Assembly (NCBI GenBank): GCA_949130485.1
Contig: OX422183.1
Location: forward strand, 23,295,702 to 23,359,701
DNA: 64,000 bases
Direction of reading: 5' to 3'
Origin: Agelas oroides
Taxonomy: Eukaryota > Porifera > Demospongiae > Agelasida > Agelasidae
Shown here: in pieces, positions 10,901 to 21,300 of the stretch
How positions within the stretch are numbered: the stretch's first letter is position 1
How the letters are laid out: each line of letters starts with the position of its first letter
Notes under the pieces: generated by a model
What the model was told of the DNA's origin: nothing
What the model saw: the letters and a program-made list of their open reading frames with translations, nothing else
Database searches by the model: none
Made by a program: the position numbers and the translations under genes

Positions 10901-13900
10901 TTGGTGTGTACATTCATAATCTGATGTTTGTTTTCATTTTGGAGTAAGTGTTCTGAAAATTGTGTGGGTACAGTTGTGGTTTTACCAAGGTATTGGTTAC
11001 TTGTAACTAACAATTTCAGGCCCAAAACAACTAATACTGGATCAAACTATACAAAATGGGTATCAAACAGTTCCATTTGATGTGTACATTCATAATCTGA
11101 TGTTTGTTTTCATTTTGGAGTAAGTGTTCTGAAAATTGTCTGGGCGCAGTTGTGGTTTTACCACTTGTACATATCGGTTACTTGTAACTAACAATATCAT
11201 CCATGAAACAGACAACACTTGACCAAACCAGACAAAATGGGTATCAAACAGTTCCATTTGGTGTGTACATTCATAATCTGATGTTTGTTTTCATTTTGGA
11301 GTAAGTGTTCTGAAAATTGTGTGTGTACGGTTGTGGTTTTACCAACGTATCGGTTAGTTGTAACTAACAATTTCAGGCCCGAAACAGCTAATACTTGACC
11401 AAACTATACAAAATGGGTATCAAACAGTTCCATTTGATGTGTACATTCATAATCTGATGTTTGTTTTCATTTTGGAGTAAGTGTTCTGAAAATTGTCTGG
11501 GTGCGGTTGTGGTTTTACCACTTGTACATATCTGTTACTTGTAACTAACAATATCATCCATGAAACAGACAATACTTGACCAAACCAGACAAAATGGGTA
11601 TCAAACAGTTCCATTTAGTGTGTACATTCATAATCTGATGTTTGTTTTCATTTTGGAGTAAGTGTTCTGAAAATTGTCTGGGTGCGGTTGTGGTTTAATT
11701 TACCACTTGTACATATCGGTTACTTGTAACTAACCATATCATCCATGAAACAGACAATACTTGACCAAACCAGACAAAATGGGTATCAAACAGTTCCATT
11801 TGGTGTGTACATTCATAATCTGATGTTTGTTTTCATTTTGGAGTAAGTGTTCTGAAAATTGTGTGTGTACGATTGTGGTTTTACCAACGTATCGGTTAGT
11901 TGTAACTAACAATTTCAGGCCCGAAACAGCTAATACTTGACCAAACTATACAAAATGGGTATCAAACAGTTCCATTTGATGTGTACATTCATAATCTGAT
12001 GTTTGTTTTCATTTTGGAGTAAGTGTTCTGAAAATTGTCTGGGTGCGGTTGTGGTTTTACCACTTGTACATATCTGTTACTTGTAACTAACAATATCATC
12101 CATGAAACAGACAATACTTGACCAAACCAGACAAAATGGGTATCAAACAGTTCCATTTGGTGTGTACATTCATAATCTGATGTTTGTTTTCATTTTGGAG
12201 TAAGTGTTCTGAAAATTGTCTGGGTGCGGTTGTGGTTTAATTTACCACTTGTACATATCGGTTACTTGTAACTAACAATATCATCCATGAAACAGACAAC
12301 ACTTGACCAAACTATACAAAATGGGTATCAAACAGTTCCATTTGATGTGTACATTCATAATCTGTTGTTTGTTTTCATTTTGGAGTAAGTGTTCTGAAAA
12401 TTGTGTGTGTACGGTTGTGGTTTTACCAACGTATCGGTTACTTACTTGTAACTAACAATTTCAGACCCGAAACAACTAATACTTGACCAAACTATACAAA
12501 ATGGGTATCAAACAGTTCCATTTGATGTGTACATTCATAATCTGTTGTTTGTTTTCATTTTGGAGTAAGTGTTCTGAAAATTGTGTGTGTACGGTTGTGG
12601 TTTTACCAACGTATCGGTTACTTACTTGTAACTAACAATTTCAGACCCGAAACAACTAATACTTGACCAAACTATACAAAATGGGTATCAAACAGTTCCA
12701 TTTGATGTGTACATTCATAATCTGATGTTTGTTTTCATTTTGGTATGAGTGGTTCAAAAAGAGTCTAGGTACGGTTGTGATTTTACCACTTGTACATATC
12801 GGTTACTTGTAACTAACAATTTCAGGTCCGAAACAGCTAATACTTGACCAAACTATACCAAATGGGTATCAAACAGTTCCATTTGGTGTGTACGTTCATA
12901 ATCTGATGTTTGTTTTCATTTTGGAGTAAGTATTCTGAAAATTGTCTGGGTACGGTTGTGGTTTTACCAACGTATTGGTTAGTTGTAACTAACAATTTCA
13001 GGCCCGAAACAGCTAATACTTGACCAAACTATACAAAATGGGTATCAAACAGTTCCATTTGATGTGTACATTCATAATCTGATGTTTGTTTTCATTTTGG
13101 TATGAGTGGTTCAAAAAGAGTCTAGGTACGGTTGTGATTTTACCACTTGTACATATCGGTCACTTGTAACTAACAATTTCAGGCTTGAAACAGCTAATAC
13201 TTGACCAAACTATACAAAATGGGTATCAAACAGTTCCATTTGATGTGTACATTCATAATGTGATGTTTGTTTTCATTTTGGTATGAGTGGTTCAAAAAGA
13301 GTGTAGGTGCGGTTGTGATTTTACCACTTGTACATATCGGTTACTTGTAACTAACAATTTCAGGCCCGAAACAGCTAATACTTGACCAAACTATACAAAA
13401 TGAGTATCAAACACTTCCATTTGGTGTGTACATTCAAAATCTGATGTTTGTTTTCATTTTGGAGTAAGTGTTCTGAAAATTGTGTGGGTACGGTTGTGGT
13501 TTTACCAACGTATCGGTTACTTGTAACTAACAATATCATCCCTGAAGCAGCTAATACTTGACCAAACTATACAAAATGGGTATCAAACAGTTCCATTTGA
13601 TGTGTACATTCATAATCTGATGTTTGTTTTCATTTTGGTATGAGTGGTTCAAAAATTGTCCAGGTGAGGTTGTGATTTTACCACTTGTACATATCGGTTA
13701 CTTGTAACTAACAATTTCAGGCCCGAAACAACTAATACTTGACCAAACTATACAAAATGGGTATCAAACAGTTCCATTTGATGTGTACATTCACAATCAA
13801 TCACATATTATACCACTATTTCCATTGCATGACAAGCATCCGAGTCTGATCATATACACAAAATATCACAAGTATGTCCCATGCAGTTGTTGTGTTAGTG

Positions 13901-16011
13901 TGCTGATCATGATGAGAAACTAGCACACGTGGTGTGTCATACAGTTTTGGTGATGAGGAACTAGCACATGTAGTGTGTCATACAGTTTTGGTGATGAGGA
14001 ACTAGCACATGTGGTGTGTCAAACCGAGGGTGCTAAAAAGGAAATTAGTGCTTGCATGTGCTAATATGTTATGTAGCACAGCAGAACATGCCATTTTAGC
14101 ACACTCCAGTGCTGGATTTGACCGTTTAGTGTGTTAAAGATATACAATAGCACACTCTGTGCTTATTTGGCACACCAGTTTTACCCAAATAGCACACCAG
14201 TTTTTTTCTGTGTTGGCAGAACTACACTTGTTGTGTCACTGCCAATCTTGATCATAATCAAATTGATCCCATCAAGCAAACAATAACTGTTGAACTGCTA
14301 GGTGAGTTGATGCACAATGTGCAAGTTTGTTGTAAGTCAGTCAGTGGCAGCAGGGATCTGAAGATATAGATCACAGACCCTGAATGAGAAAGCCTGATTT
14401 GAATCAGTAGTTCCTAAATAATTATGTTTGGAAATTACATTAACATAATTTTCTGAAAACAGGCCCGCCCTTGAAAATAAGCCCACTCCCTTTTTTAAAT
14501 GAAGTTGTTGCAAAAAGGTGCTTTTTCTCTCAAAAGTATGCCCACCTATTTATGCAGTACTTTTTTAAGAAGCACCCGAAAAGCTGTGCAAGAGGAGGGA
14601 CAAACAAAAGAAGGCAGTCACCATTTACTGCATAAGCAAGGGCATGACAAAAGAGGCATTGCAGAATCACTGCATGCATGCATAAATAGAACTAGACTAA
14701 CTATGTGTGAGGTGGGAATATTTTCAAGAGAAATATCACCACTCTCGAAAATACGCCCCCCTCCTTCTTTGAGGACCCACTTAAGTTCATTGCCCATATT
14801 TTTGAGAGATTACGGTACTAATGTGTTGTTGTTTTATTATTTATATGTATAGAACCTCATCCTCCAACAAATCTCAGTGCAGTGGTACAATGCAAGCAAG
14901 GGGGTGAAATCCAAATTGACTGGAAGGTAAACACATGACGGATAAATACTGTATTTGCATGGAGAAAACAATAGCAAACACTAACTATTAAGATGATACT
15001 TTTATGGTCACTGTATTGTTTACAGCTTTGAATTGTTTACAATAATATTGTAGGTATCAAAGAAGTGTTATCTAATATTGAAATTTTAAACCAAATTTGT
15101 TGTTATGGTAAACTGTAGTGTCCCAAGATGCTGTGCTAGCAAAAGGGTTTTATCCAACAGTGAAAAAATGCAAGACACAGCACTGGCCGCTTTCTATAAA
15201 CAAGACATTGCTTCACTGACTTTTCATTAATCTACAATTATGATTTCTTCTACAGGCTCCTCTTCTTGGCCCATTTGCTGCTCCACTGACTGGATACCTC
15301 CTGGAGTATAATGTTTATGACAATACCAGCACCATTGAGCTTCCACTGAACACCTCATACACTCTAGACAGTGCATCTTTAGGTGCAGTCTACAACATCA
15401 CAGTGTCAGCTTTGAGTGATGTTGGGCAAAGCGTGAACAATCCATCTGTTCAACTTGGTGAGACATTTGTACTGTGTGAGTGTGAATTTACCAACATACT
15501 GTGAGCCAGTATTGAATTTTGCTTAACTTGTTATTGTTTCTAATACCATGATTCCTTATCTTACTTGTACCAACATTACTTTCCTACTCTCTACATGCAG
15601 CCGTTTCATCATTAGCCTGTGAAGGTTCTCTGGCAACTCCTAAAAGTGAAGTGTATTTGTTCATGTATATATAGCGATCTATTTACTCTTTCCTAAGTGT
15701 ACTCAGCCCTCATTCTACCCCTCTTTCATACAGACACTTCAGAATCAGTGGATGATAAGTCAAGTCCCTTTAATAGTATTACCACTGTAATCACTGCCCT
15801 CATATTTGGAGTTGGTGCTTTTAGCTGTATCTTATTGCTAGCTGCTATCTGTTTCTGTGTCATCATGCTGAGGAAGAAGACACTCAAAAAGGAGAGTAAA
15901 GTTTCGCAACACATGACTGCTGTATCTCAACAAGAGGAGCAAGGTCCATGCTATGAGGAGGTTCCAATGCAGAACTACCCTATCTATCATACTTTAGAAC
16001 CGATGCCTTGA
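4961..16011 (+). CDS. Receptor A: Ig-Fn3-Fn3-TM protein with ITAM-like tail, split by a transposon
   Basis: Predicted exons are 4961-5039 (signal peptide, MTQQKISCLAAVLCIAFVPR...), 5145-5456 (Ig-like domain; TFTC, LFW and VTC mark the B, C and F strands), 6439-6639 joined to 14215-14301 (first Fn3, split by an element), 14853-14926 and 15256-15457 (second Fn3), and 15734-16011 (stalk, membrane segment, tail, stop). Splice phases are 1,1,1,0,1. Without the element the exons total 1233 nt, or 410 codons plus stop. The membrane segment is ITALIFGVGAFSCILLLAAI, followed by a basic RKK stop-transfer region and a 40-residue tail ending YEEVPMQNYPIYHTLEPMP. It is probably a surface recognition or adhesion receptor; the ligand is unknown. 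The gene is disrupted unless the insert is spliced out. Confidence 0.75.
5800..6082. mobile_element. Hairpin MITE in receptor A intron 2
   Basis: The outer arms 5800-5835 and 6047-6082 are perfect 36 bp inverted repeats. Inside, TTACCCTGGTTGCATGG pairs with CCATGCAACCAGGGTAA, and a pyrimidine-rich core (TTTCCTTGTTGTTTCCTCC) pairs with its complement around 5940-5995. Related hairpins lie at 39585-39775, in the same intron of receptor B, and at 59095-59290. Confidence 0.8.
6640..14212 (+). mobile_element. CACTA-like non-autonomous element, copy 1 (7.57 kb)
   Basis: It begins CACAGAAAAAAAAAAGTGTGC and ends with GCACACCAGTTTTTTTCTGTG, so the termini are inverted. It is flanked by TT at 6638-6639 and 14213-14214. 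Subterminal regions (6650-6900 and 13880-14205) are crowded with short GTGTGCTAA and GTGTGTCAA motifs, a layout known from CACTA/EnSpm elements. The left arm (to about 9040) is unique and the rest is an array of ~180 bp repeats. No transposase was found. An inverted second copy occupies 18376-26809. The superfamily call is inference from ends, short target duplication and subterminal repeats. Confidence 0.75.
9042..13800. repeat. ~180 bp tandem array inside CACTA-like copy 1
   Basis: About 26 units of 176-182 bp, recognisable by CAATTTCAGGCCCGAAACAG, GGGTATCAAACAGTTCC and GATGTTTGTTTTCATTTTGG. Two unit types alternate: one with GTATGAGTGGTTCAAAAAG and one with GAGTAAGTGTTCTGAAAATT. Longer periods occur: a six-unit step of 1076 bp (9505 to 10581) and a five-unit step of 895 bp (9945 to 10840). 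Two adjacent units at 12300-12660 are identical over most of their length. The small frames at 9945-10130 and 10840-11025 are array shadows. Confidence 0.9.
14452..14825. repeat. Possible decayed transposon in receptor A intron
   Basis: Sequence rich in CGCCC and GAAAATAAGCCC motifs on the left and CGAAAATACGCCCCC on the right, ending at ATTTTTGAGAGATTACGGTA. It lies between the Fn3-1 and Fn3-2 exons of receptor A. The similar motifs at both sides suggest a degraded repeat, but no clean ends or target duplication can be read. The open frame 14499-14852 shows nothing recognisable. Confidence 0.3.
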
Positions 16012-16860
16012 ATTTATGTATCAAAGACAAGCCCACATCATGTTACCATTTTCTTCAGAAGTTCAATAATAGCAGCTAGTGTATGTTACATTGTACAACA
16101 GTGTGTAATTTCTAACTGTACTGCACTCCTTGGTTTAGAATAGCCCTTTCTGATGTCATCACAAACCAACATCACACTATACATGTGAAGCCATGCAAAG
16201 AATGTACAAAAAATGGCCAAGCTAGTAGCAGTGCCAGTAATACTGGAGTTCACTTGAGGCTTGCCTACTGAAGTTCAAGTGCATAATTATTACCTCTGAG
16301 CAATTTTGTGAGTTAGTAAAGAGTAAGATTTCGCTGTTTCATGAAGACATGGAGTGAAGGGTTCACTGAAACTGTAAGTCATTTCATTGGTCATGGAGTT
16401 CTTGTAGCCAGGATACTGTGGGATTGCGGGGTAGAGCAGGAAGAAGACACTTGGAACTCTGTTTGTACCTGTCAATACAACAGTATCTTTCTTGTATGTG
16501 TGGCCATTAGAAGTGATCCATTTCGCCCTAAACAAATAGAGAGATAGCTGCAATGTAAATTGCTTCTGACTTTACCATATAATTCCCCAACCCATTTTTT
16601 TTTCTGAGTCTAAAGTGGAAAGGGGCATTTACTAAGTCCAGCAACAAATTTAGTTCCTTGCATGCTACACTTGTCAGTGTGCAGGTAACACTGTAGGAGC
16701 TGGTGTGTGTAGCTAGGGAAACTCAGTGTTGAGTAATTATAAGTTTTCCCATTGATTGCGCAAAGTATTTGAAGCATGAGTGCTTTGCCTCGTATTGTAT
16801 TGTCTAATGTCTCACCAATGGACCACATAGTAAAAATTTTTCCCGCCTTCATACGGGCCT
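16012..16860. other. 3' flank of receptor A, shared with receptor B
   Basis: Bases 16012-16615 match 43168-43780 downstream of receptor B. Both copies keep a minus-strand frame (16290-16553 here) containing AKWITSNGHTYKKDTVVLTG. The shared frame looks like a fragment of an older element gene that sat beside the ancestral receptor. I do not recognise the family and see no start, splice context or conserved end that would make it a live gene. Confidence 0.4.
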
Positions 16861-17434
16861 AGTTACAGGAAACTAAATTTCTGAAGTACATGAAGCAAGA
16901 ACAATTGTATCTCGAGAACCACACAACGCATAAAGACAAGACTTGCACCGTTACGTTGGTAAGGACCTGTAGATTCCAATGATACTAGTATTGTTTGCCT
17001 ATTGCGTAGCTGGGGGTGTCCACGGCGAGAAAATACGTAAATCCACTGTCCGATCATTGATGGAGCAACCCACTCAATTTTCGACAACACCCCTCAACGC
17101 CCAATGCAGCTATGGTGACGAATATCAGACGTGCAGCAGCAGGATCTTGCAGCTTTCCAACAGTGCAGAAATCTTGCCGAGGGTTGCTTCAGAAAGGGAA
17201 CAGGAAGCGGCGTCCGAAAATACATTATTTTAGCCGATTATCGAATGTTTCGAATTGTTACGCTAATCGCCCCTAGCGCAAGCGGGGATTGACGCTCGGG
17301 CTCCATTTTTCAGTCGCCGGATACGGTGGACTCCGCCTTCCTTTCCGTGGCATAACCGAGTATCTGCGTGGCTTAGTCTCCGTGTACGAGCGTCCGATTA
17401 TCGCTGGTGTCCGAGTATTGATAGTTTCCTCTAC
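16860..17434. mobile_element. Solo copy of one arm of the foldback element
   Basis: From the CTCGAGAACCAC region to GGTGTCCGAGTATTGATAG this stretch matches one arm and the centre of the 3659-4772 element, at clearly lower identity. Shared landmarks are CACTGTCCGATCATTGA and GAAATCTTGCCGA. The other arm is absent. It sits just upstream of the receptor relic at 17.4-18.1 kb, in the position the foldback element occupies upstream of receptor A, which may reflect an old shared insertion or independent insertions at similar promoters. Confidence 0.7.
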
Positions 17435-17439
17435 TTGTT

Positions 17440-18110
17440 TATTTTTAGAACGTGGCTGCGTGTTATCTGGAACAACATCAAAACAATTCCCCACGTTAGC
17501 AGCAGTTACAGTTACACACATAGCTACCTATCCTTCGCCTATGTCGGAAAACGGTGTAGTAATTATGTCGAACAGGTGGCGTAGCTCGGTGTCGGGCTGC
17601 AGTCCTAGAACGAGGTGGAGCTCGTCCGCCGTAGGTTCGTCGCAAAAGGTCAAAGGTCACTAACGACAACCGTATCGGTATTACGTTTGTGCCAAGAGGA
17701 GCCCATGACTGTACAGATGAACCCACGGTCAAGTTTTGTTCTTATTTTGTTCATGTGACCTTGTGTGTGAAAGAAAGAGAGGTACGAGTGAAAACTGTGA
17801 CAACAATCCAGTTAATTTCCTGATCACCTATTTATCTATACGACTAGCTTGCATCATATTGTATACTAGTGAAGTCCAGTCTTAGATTTAATAGGTTCTA
17901 ATAAACAACAGTAATGAGGTGATGGTGTGGGGTTCTTAGGTGCTACACAGATAGTAGTTAGCTACCACAGAACCTTAATTCAATGTGTATTTTGATGTGC
18001 TGCATGTGTATATTGGTGCAAACTTTTTAGCCACCATGTCTCATCTGTGTTACTGGTTACCCTCACAGATGGACACTGCTGCATCAGAAACAACAGCATT
18101 TATAAAGGAA
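17440..18110 (+). pseudogene. Receptor relic E1 (exon 1 and Fn3 fragments)
   Basis: The stretch TACGTTTGTGCCAAGAGGAG near 17681 matches receptor A exon 1, but the region lacks a usable ATG frame and the exon's donor has become AGATGAAC. No Ig exon follows. At about 18035-18105 a short match to the Fn3-1 exon is visible (GATGGACACTGCTGCATCAG) before a SINE interrupts it. The upstream part, TTGTTTATTTTTAGAACGTGGC, matches the promoter regions at 3575 and 38635. This is a dead family member. Its counterpart without the 8.4 kb element lies at 44260-45560. Confidence 0.75.
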
Positions 18111-18247
18111 TTTAGATGTTATGAGGCGAAAATAGAGGAAAGTGAAAAAGGCCGGTAGCCACCGGGAGTCGAACCCAGGACACCTGACTTGTGCCGCCAG
18201 TGCTCTGCCACTGAGCTACGGCAACCAGACAACCACCAGCCCCCACA
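18110..18247 (-). mobile_element. tRNA-derived SINE, copy 1
   Basis: Read on the minus strand, 18226-18154 folds like a tRNA. It has A box TAGCTCAGTGGCAGAGC, B box GGGTTCGACTCCC, a five-pair anticodon stem and six of seven acceptor pairs. The loop would give anticodon CAC (valine-like) but lacks U33. The tail runs ...CTTTCCTCTATTTTCGCCTCAT. Other copies are at 40736-40872, 51048-51186 and 52155-52290. Confidence 0.85.
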
Positions 18248-18375
18248 AGGGCCGCACTCGGAAGTCCTCACTAACAGATAATAATAAATACACACTGCGT
18301 AAAATTAAGCTTTTAAAAGTTCATCTCCTGTATTATTCCACTTCCTGTTTTGTGTACTTGCATGGTGCAATATTA

Positions 18376-21300
18376 CACAGAAAAAAACTGGTGTGCTATT
18401 TGGGTAAAACTGGTGTGCCAAATAAGCACAGAGTGTGCTATTGTATATCTTTAACACACTAAACGGTCAAATCCAGCACTGGAGTGTGCTAAAATGGCAT
18501 GTTCTGCTGTGCTACATAACATATTAGCACATGCAAGCACTAATTTCCCTATTAGCACCCTCGATTTGACACACCACATGTGCTAGTTCCTCATCACCAA
18601 AACTGTATGACACACTACATGTGCTAGTTCCTCATCACCAAAACTGTATGACACACCACGTGTGCTACTTTCTCATCATGATCAGCACACTAACACAACA
18701 ACTGCATGGGACACACTTGTGATAGTTTGTGTATATGATCAGACTCTGATGCTTGTCATGCAATGGAAATATTGGTATAATATGTGACTGATTGTGATTG
18801 TACACACCAAATGGAACTGTTTGATATCCATTTTGTATAGTTTAGTCAAGTATTAGCTGTTCCAGGCCTGAAATTGTTAGTTACAACTAACTGATACGTT
18901 GGTAAAACCACAACCGTACCCAGACTATTTTCAGAACACTTACTCCAAAATGAAAACAAACATCAGATATGAATGTACACACCAAATGGAACTGTTTGAT
19001 ACCCATTTTATATAGTTTGGTCAAGTATTAGCTGTTCCAGGCCTGAAATTGTTAGTTACAACTAACTGATACGTTGGTAAAACCACAACCGTGCCCAGAC
19101 TATTTTCAGAACACTTACTCCAAAATGAAAACAAACATCAGATTATGAATGTACACATCAAATGGAACTGTTTGATACCCATTTGGTATAGTTTGGTCAA
19201 GTACTGTCTGTTTCAGGGATGATATTGTTAGTTACAAGTAACCGATATGTACAAGTGGTAAAACCACAACCGTACCTAGACTCTTTTTGAACCACTCTTA
19301 CCAAAATGAAAACAAACATCAGATTATGAATGTACACATCAAATGGAACTGTTTGATACTCATTTTGTATAGTTTGGTCAAGTATTAGCTGTTCCAGGCC
19401 TGAAATTGTTAGTTACAAGTAACCGATATGTACAAGTGGTAAAATCACAACCGTACCTAGACTCTTTTTGAACCACTCATACCCAAATGAAAACAAACAT
19501 CAGATTATGAATGTAGACATCAAATGGAACTGTTTGATACCCATTTTATATAGTTTGGTCAAGTATTAGCTGTTTCGGGCCTGAAATTGTTAGTTACAAC
19601 TAACTGATACGTTGGTAAAACCACAACCGTACCCAGACTATTTTCAGAACACTTACTCCAAAATGAAAACAAACATCAGATTATGAATGTACACACCAAA
19701 TGGAACTGTTTGATACCCATTTGGTATAGTTTGGTCAAGTATTAGCTGTTCCAGGCCTGAAATTGTTAGTTACAAGTAACCGATATGTACAAGTGGTAAA
19801 ATCACAACCGTACCTAGACTCTTTTTGAATCACTCATACCCAAATGAAAACAAACATCAGATTATGAATGTAGACATCAAATGGAACTGTTTGATACCCA
19901 TTTTATATAGTTTGGTCAAGTATTAGCTGTTTCGGGCCTGAAATTGTTAGTTACAACTAACTGATACGTTGGTAAAACCACACCGTACCCAGACTATTTT
20001 CAGAACACTTACTCCAAAATGAAAACAAACATCAGATTATGAATGTACACACCAAATGGAACTGTTTGATACCCATTTGGTATAGTTTGGTCAAGTATTA
20101 GCTGTTCCAGGCCTGAAATTGTTAGTTACAAGTAACCGATATGTACAAGTGGTAAAATCACAACCGTACCTAGACTCTTTTTGAATCACTCATACCAAAA
20201 TGAAAACAAACATCAGATTATGAATGTACACACCAAATGGAACTGTTTCATACCCATTTGGTATAGTTTGGTCAAGTATTAGCTGTTTCAGGCCTGAAAT
20301 TGTTAGTTACAAGTAACCGATTAATGTACAAGTGGTAAAATCACAACCGTACCTAGACTCCTTTTGAACCACTCATACCAAAATGAAAACAAACATCAGA
20401 TTATGAATGTACACATCAAATGGAACTGTTTGATACCTGTTTTGTATAGTTTGGTCAAGTATTAGCTGTTTCGGGCCTGAAATTGTTAGTTACAACTAAC
20501 TGATACGTTGGCAAAACCACAATCGTACCCAGACAATTTTCAGAACACTTACTCCAAAATGAAAACAAACATCAGATTATGAATGTACACATCAAATGGA
20601 ACTGTTTGATACCCATTTGGTATAGTTTGGTCAAGTATTGTCTGTTTCAGGGATGATATTGTTAGTTACAAGTAACCGATATGTACAAGTGGTAAAACCA
20701 CAACCGTACCCAGACTATTTTCAGAACACTTACTCCAAAATGAAAACAAACATCAGATTATGAATGTACACATCAAATGGAACTGTTTGATACCCATTTT
20801 ATATAGTTTGGTCAAGTATTAGCTGTTTCGGGCCTGAAATTGTTAGTTACAAGTAACCGATATGTACAAGTGGTAAAATCACAACTGTACCTAGACTCCT
20901 TTTGAACCACTCATACCAAAGTGAAAACAAACATCAGATTATGAATGTACACATCAAATGGAACTGTTTGATACCTGTTTTGTATAGTTTGGTCAAGTAT
21001 TAGCTGTTTCGGGCCTGAAATTGTTAGTTACAAGTACCCGATATGTATAAGTGGTAAAATCAAAACCATACCTAGACTCTTTTTGAACCACTCATACCAA
21101 AATGAAAACAAACATCAGATTATGAATGTACACATCAAACGGAACTGTTTGATACCCATTTTGTATAGTTTGGTCAAGTATTAGCTGCTTCAGGGATGAT
21201 ATTGTTAGTTACAACTAACTGATACGTTGGTAAAACCACAACCGTACCCAGACTATTTTCAGAACACTTACTCCAAAATGAAAACAAACATCAGATATGA

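Noticed and set aside
9945-11025. Two near-identical 61-codon minus-strand frames
   Set aside because: They are the same position in two tandem repeat units and are not conserved in the other units.
18154-18226. Genuine tRNA-Val gene
   Set aside because: The fold lies inside a longer dispersed repeat with other decayed copies, lacks U33, and has a mismatch in the acceptor stem.
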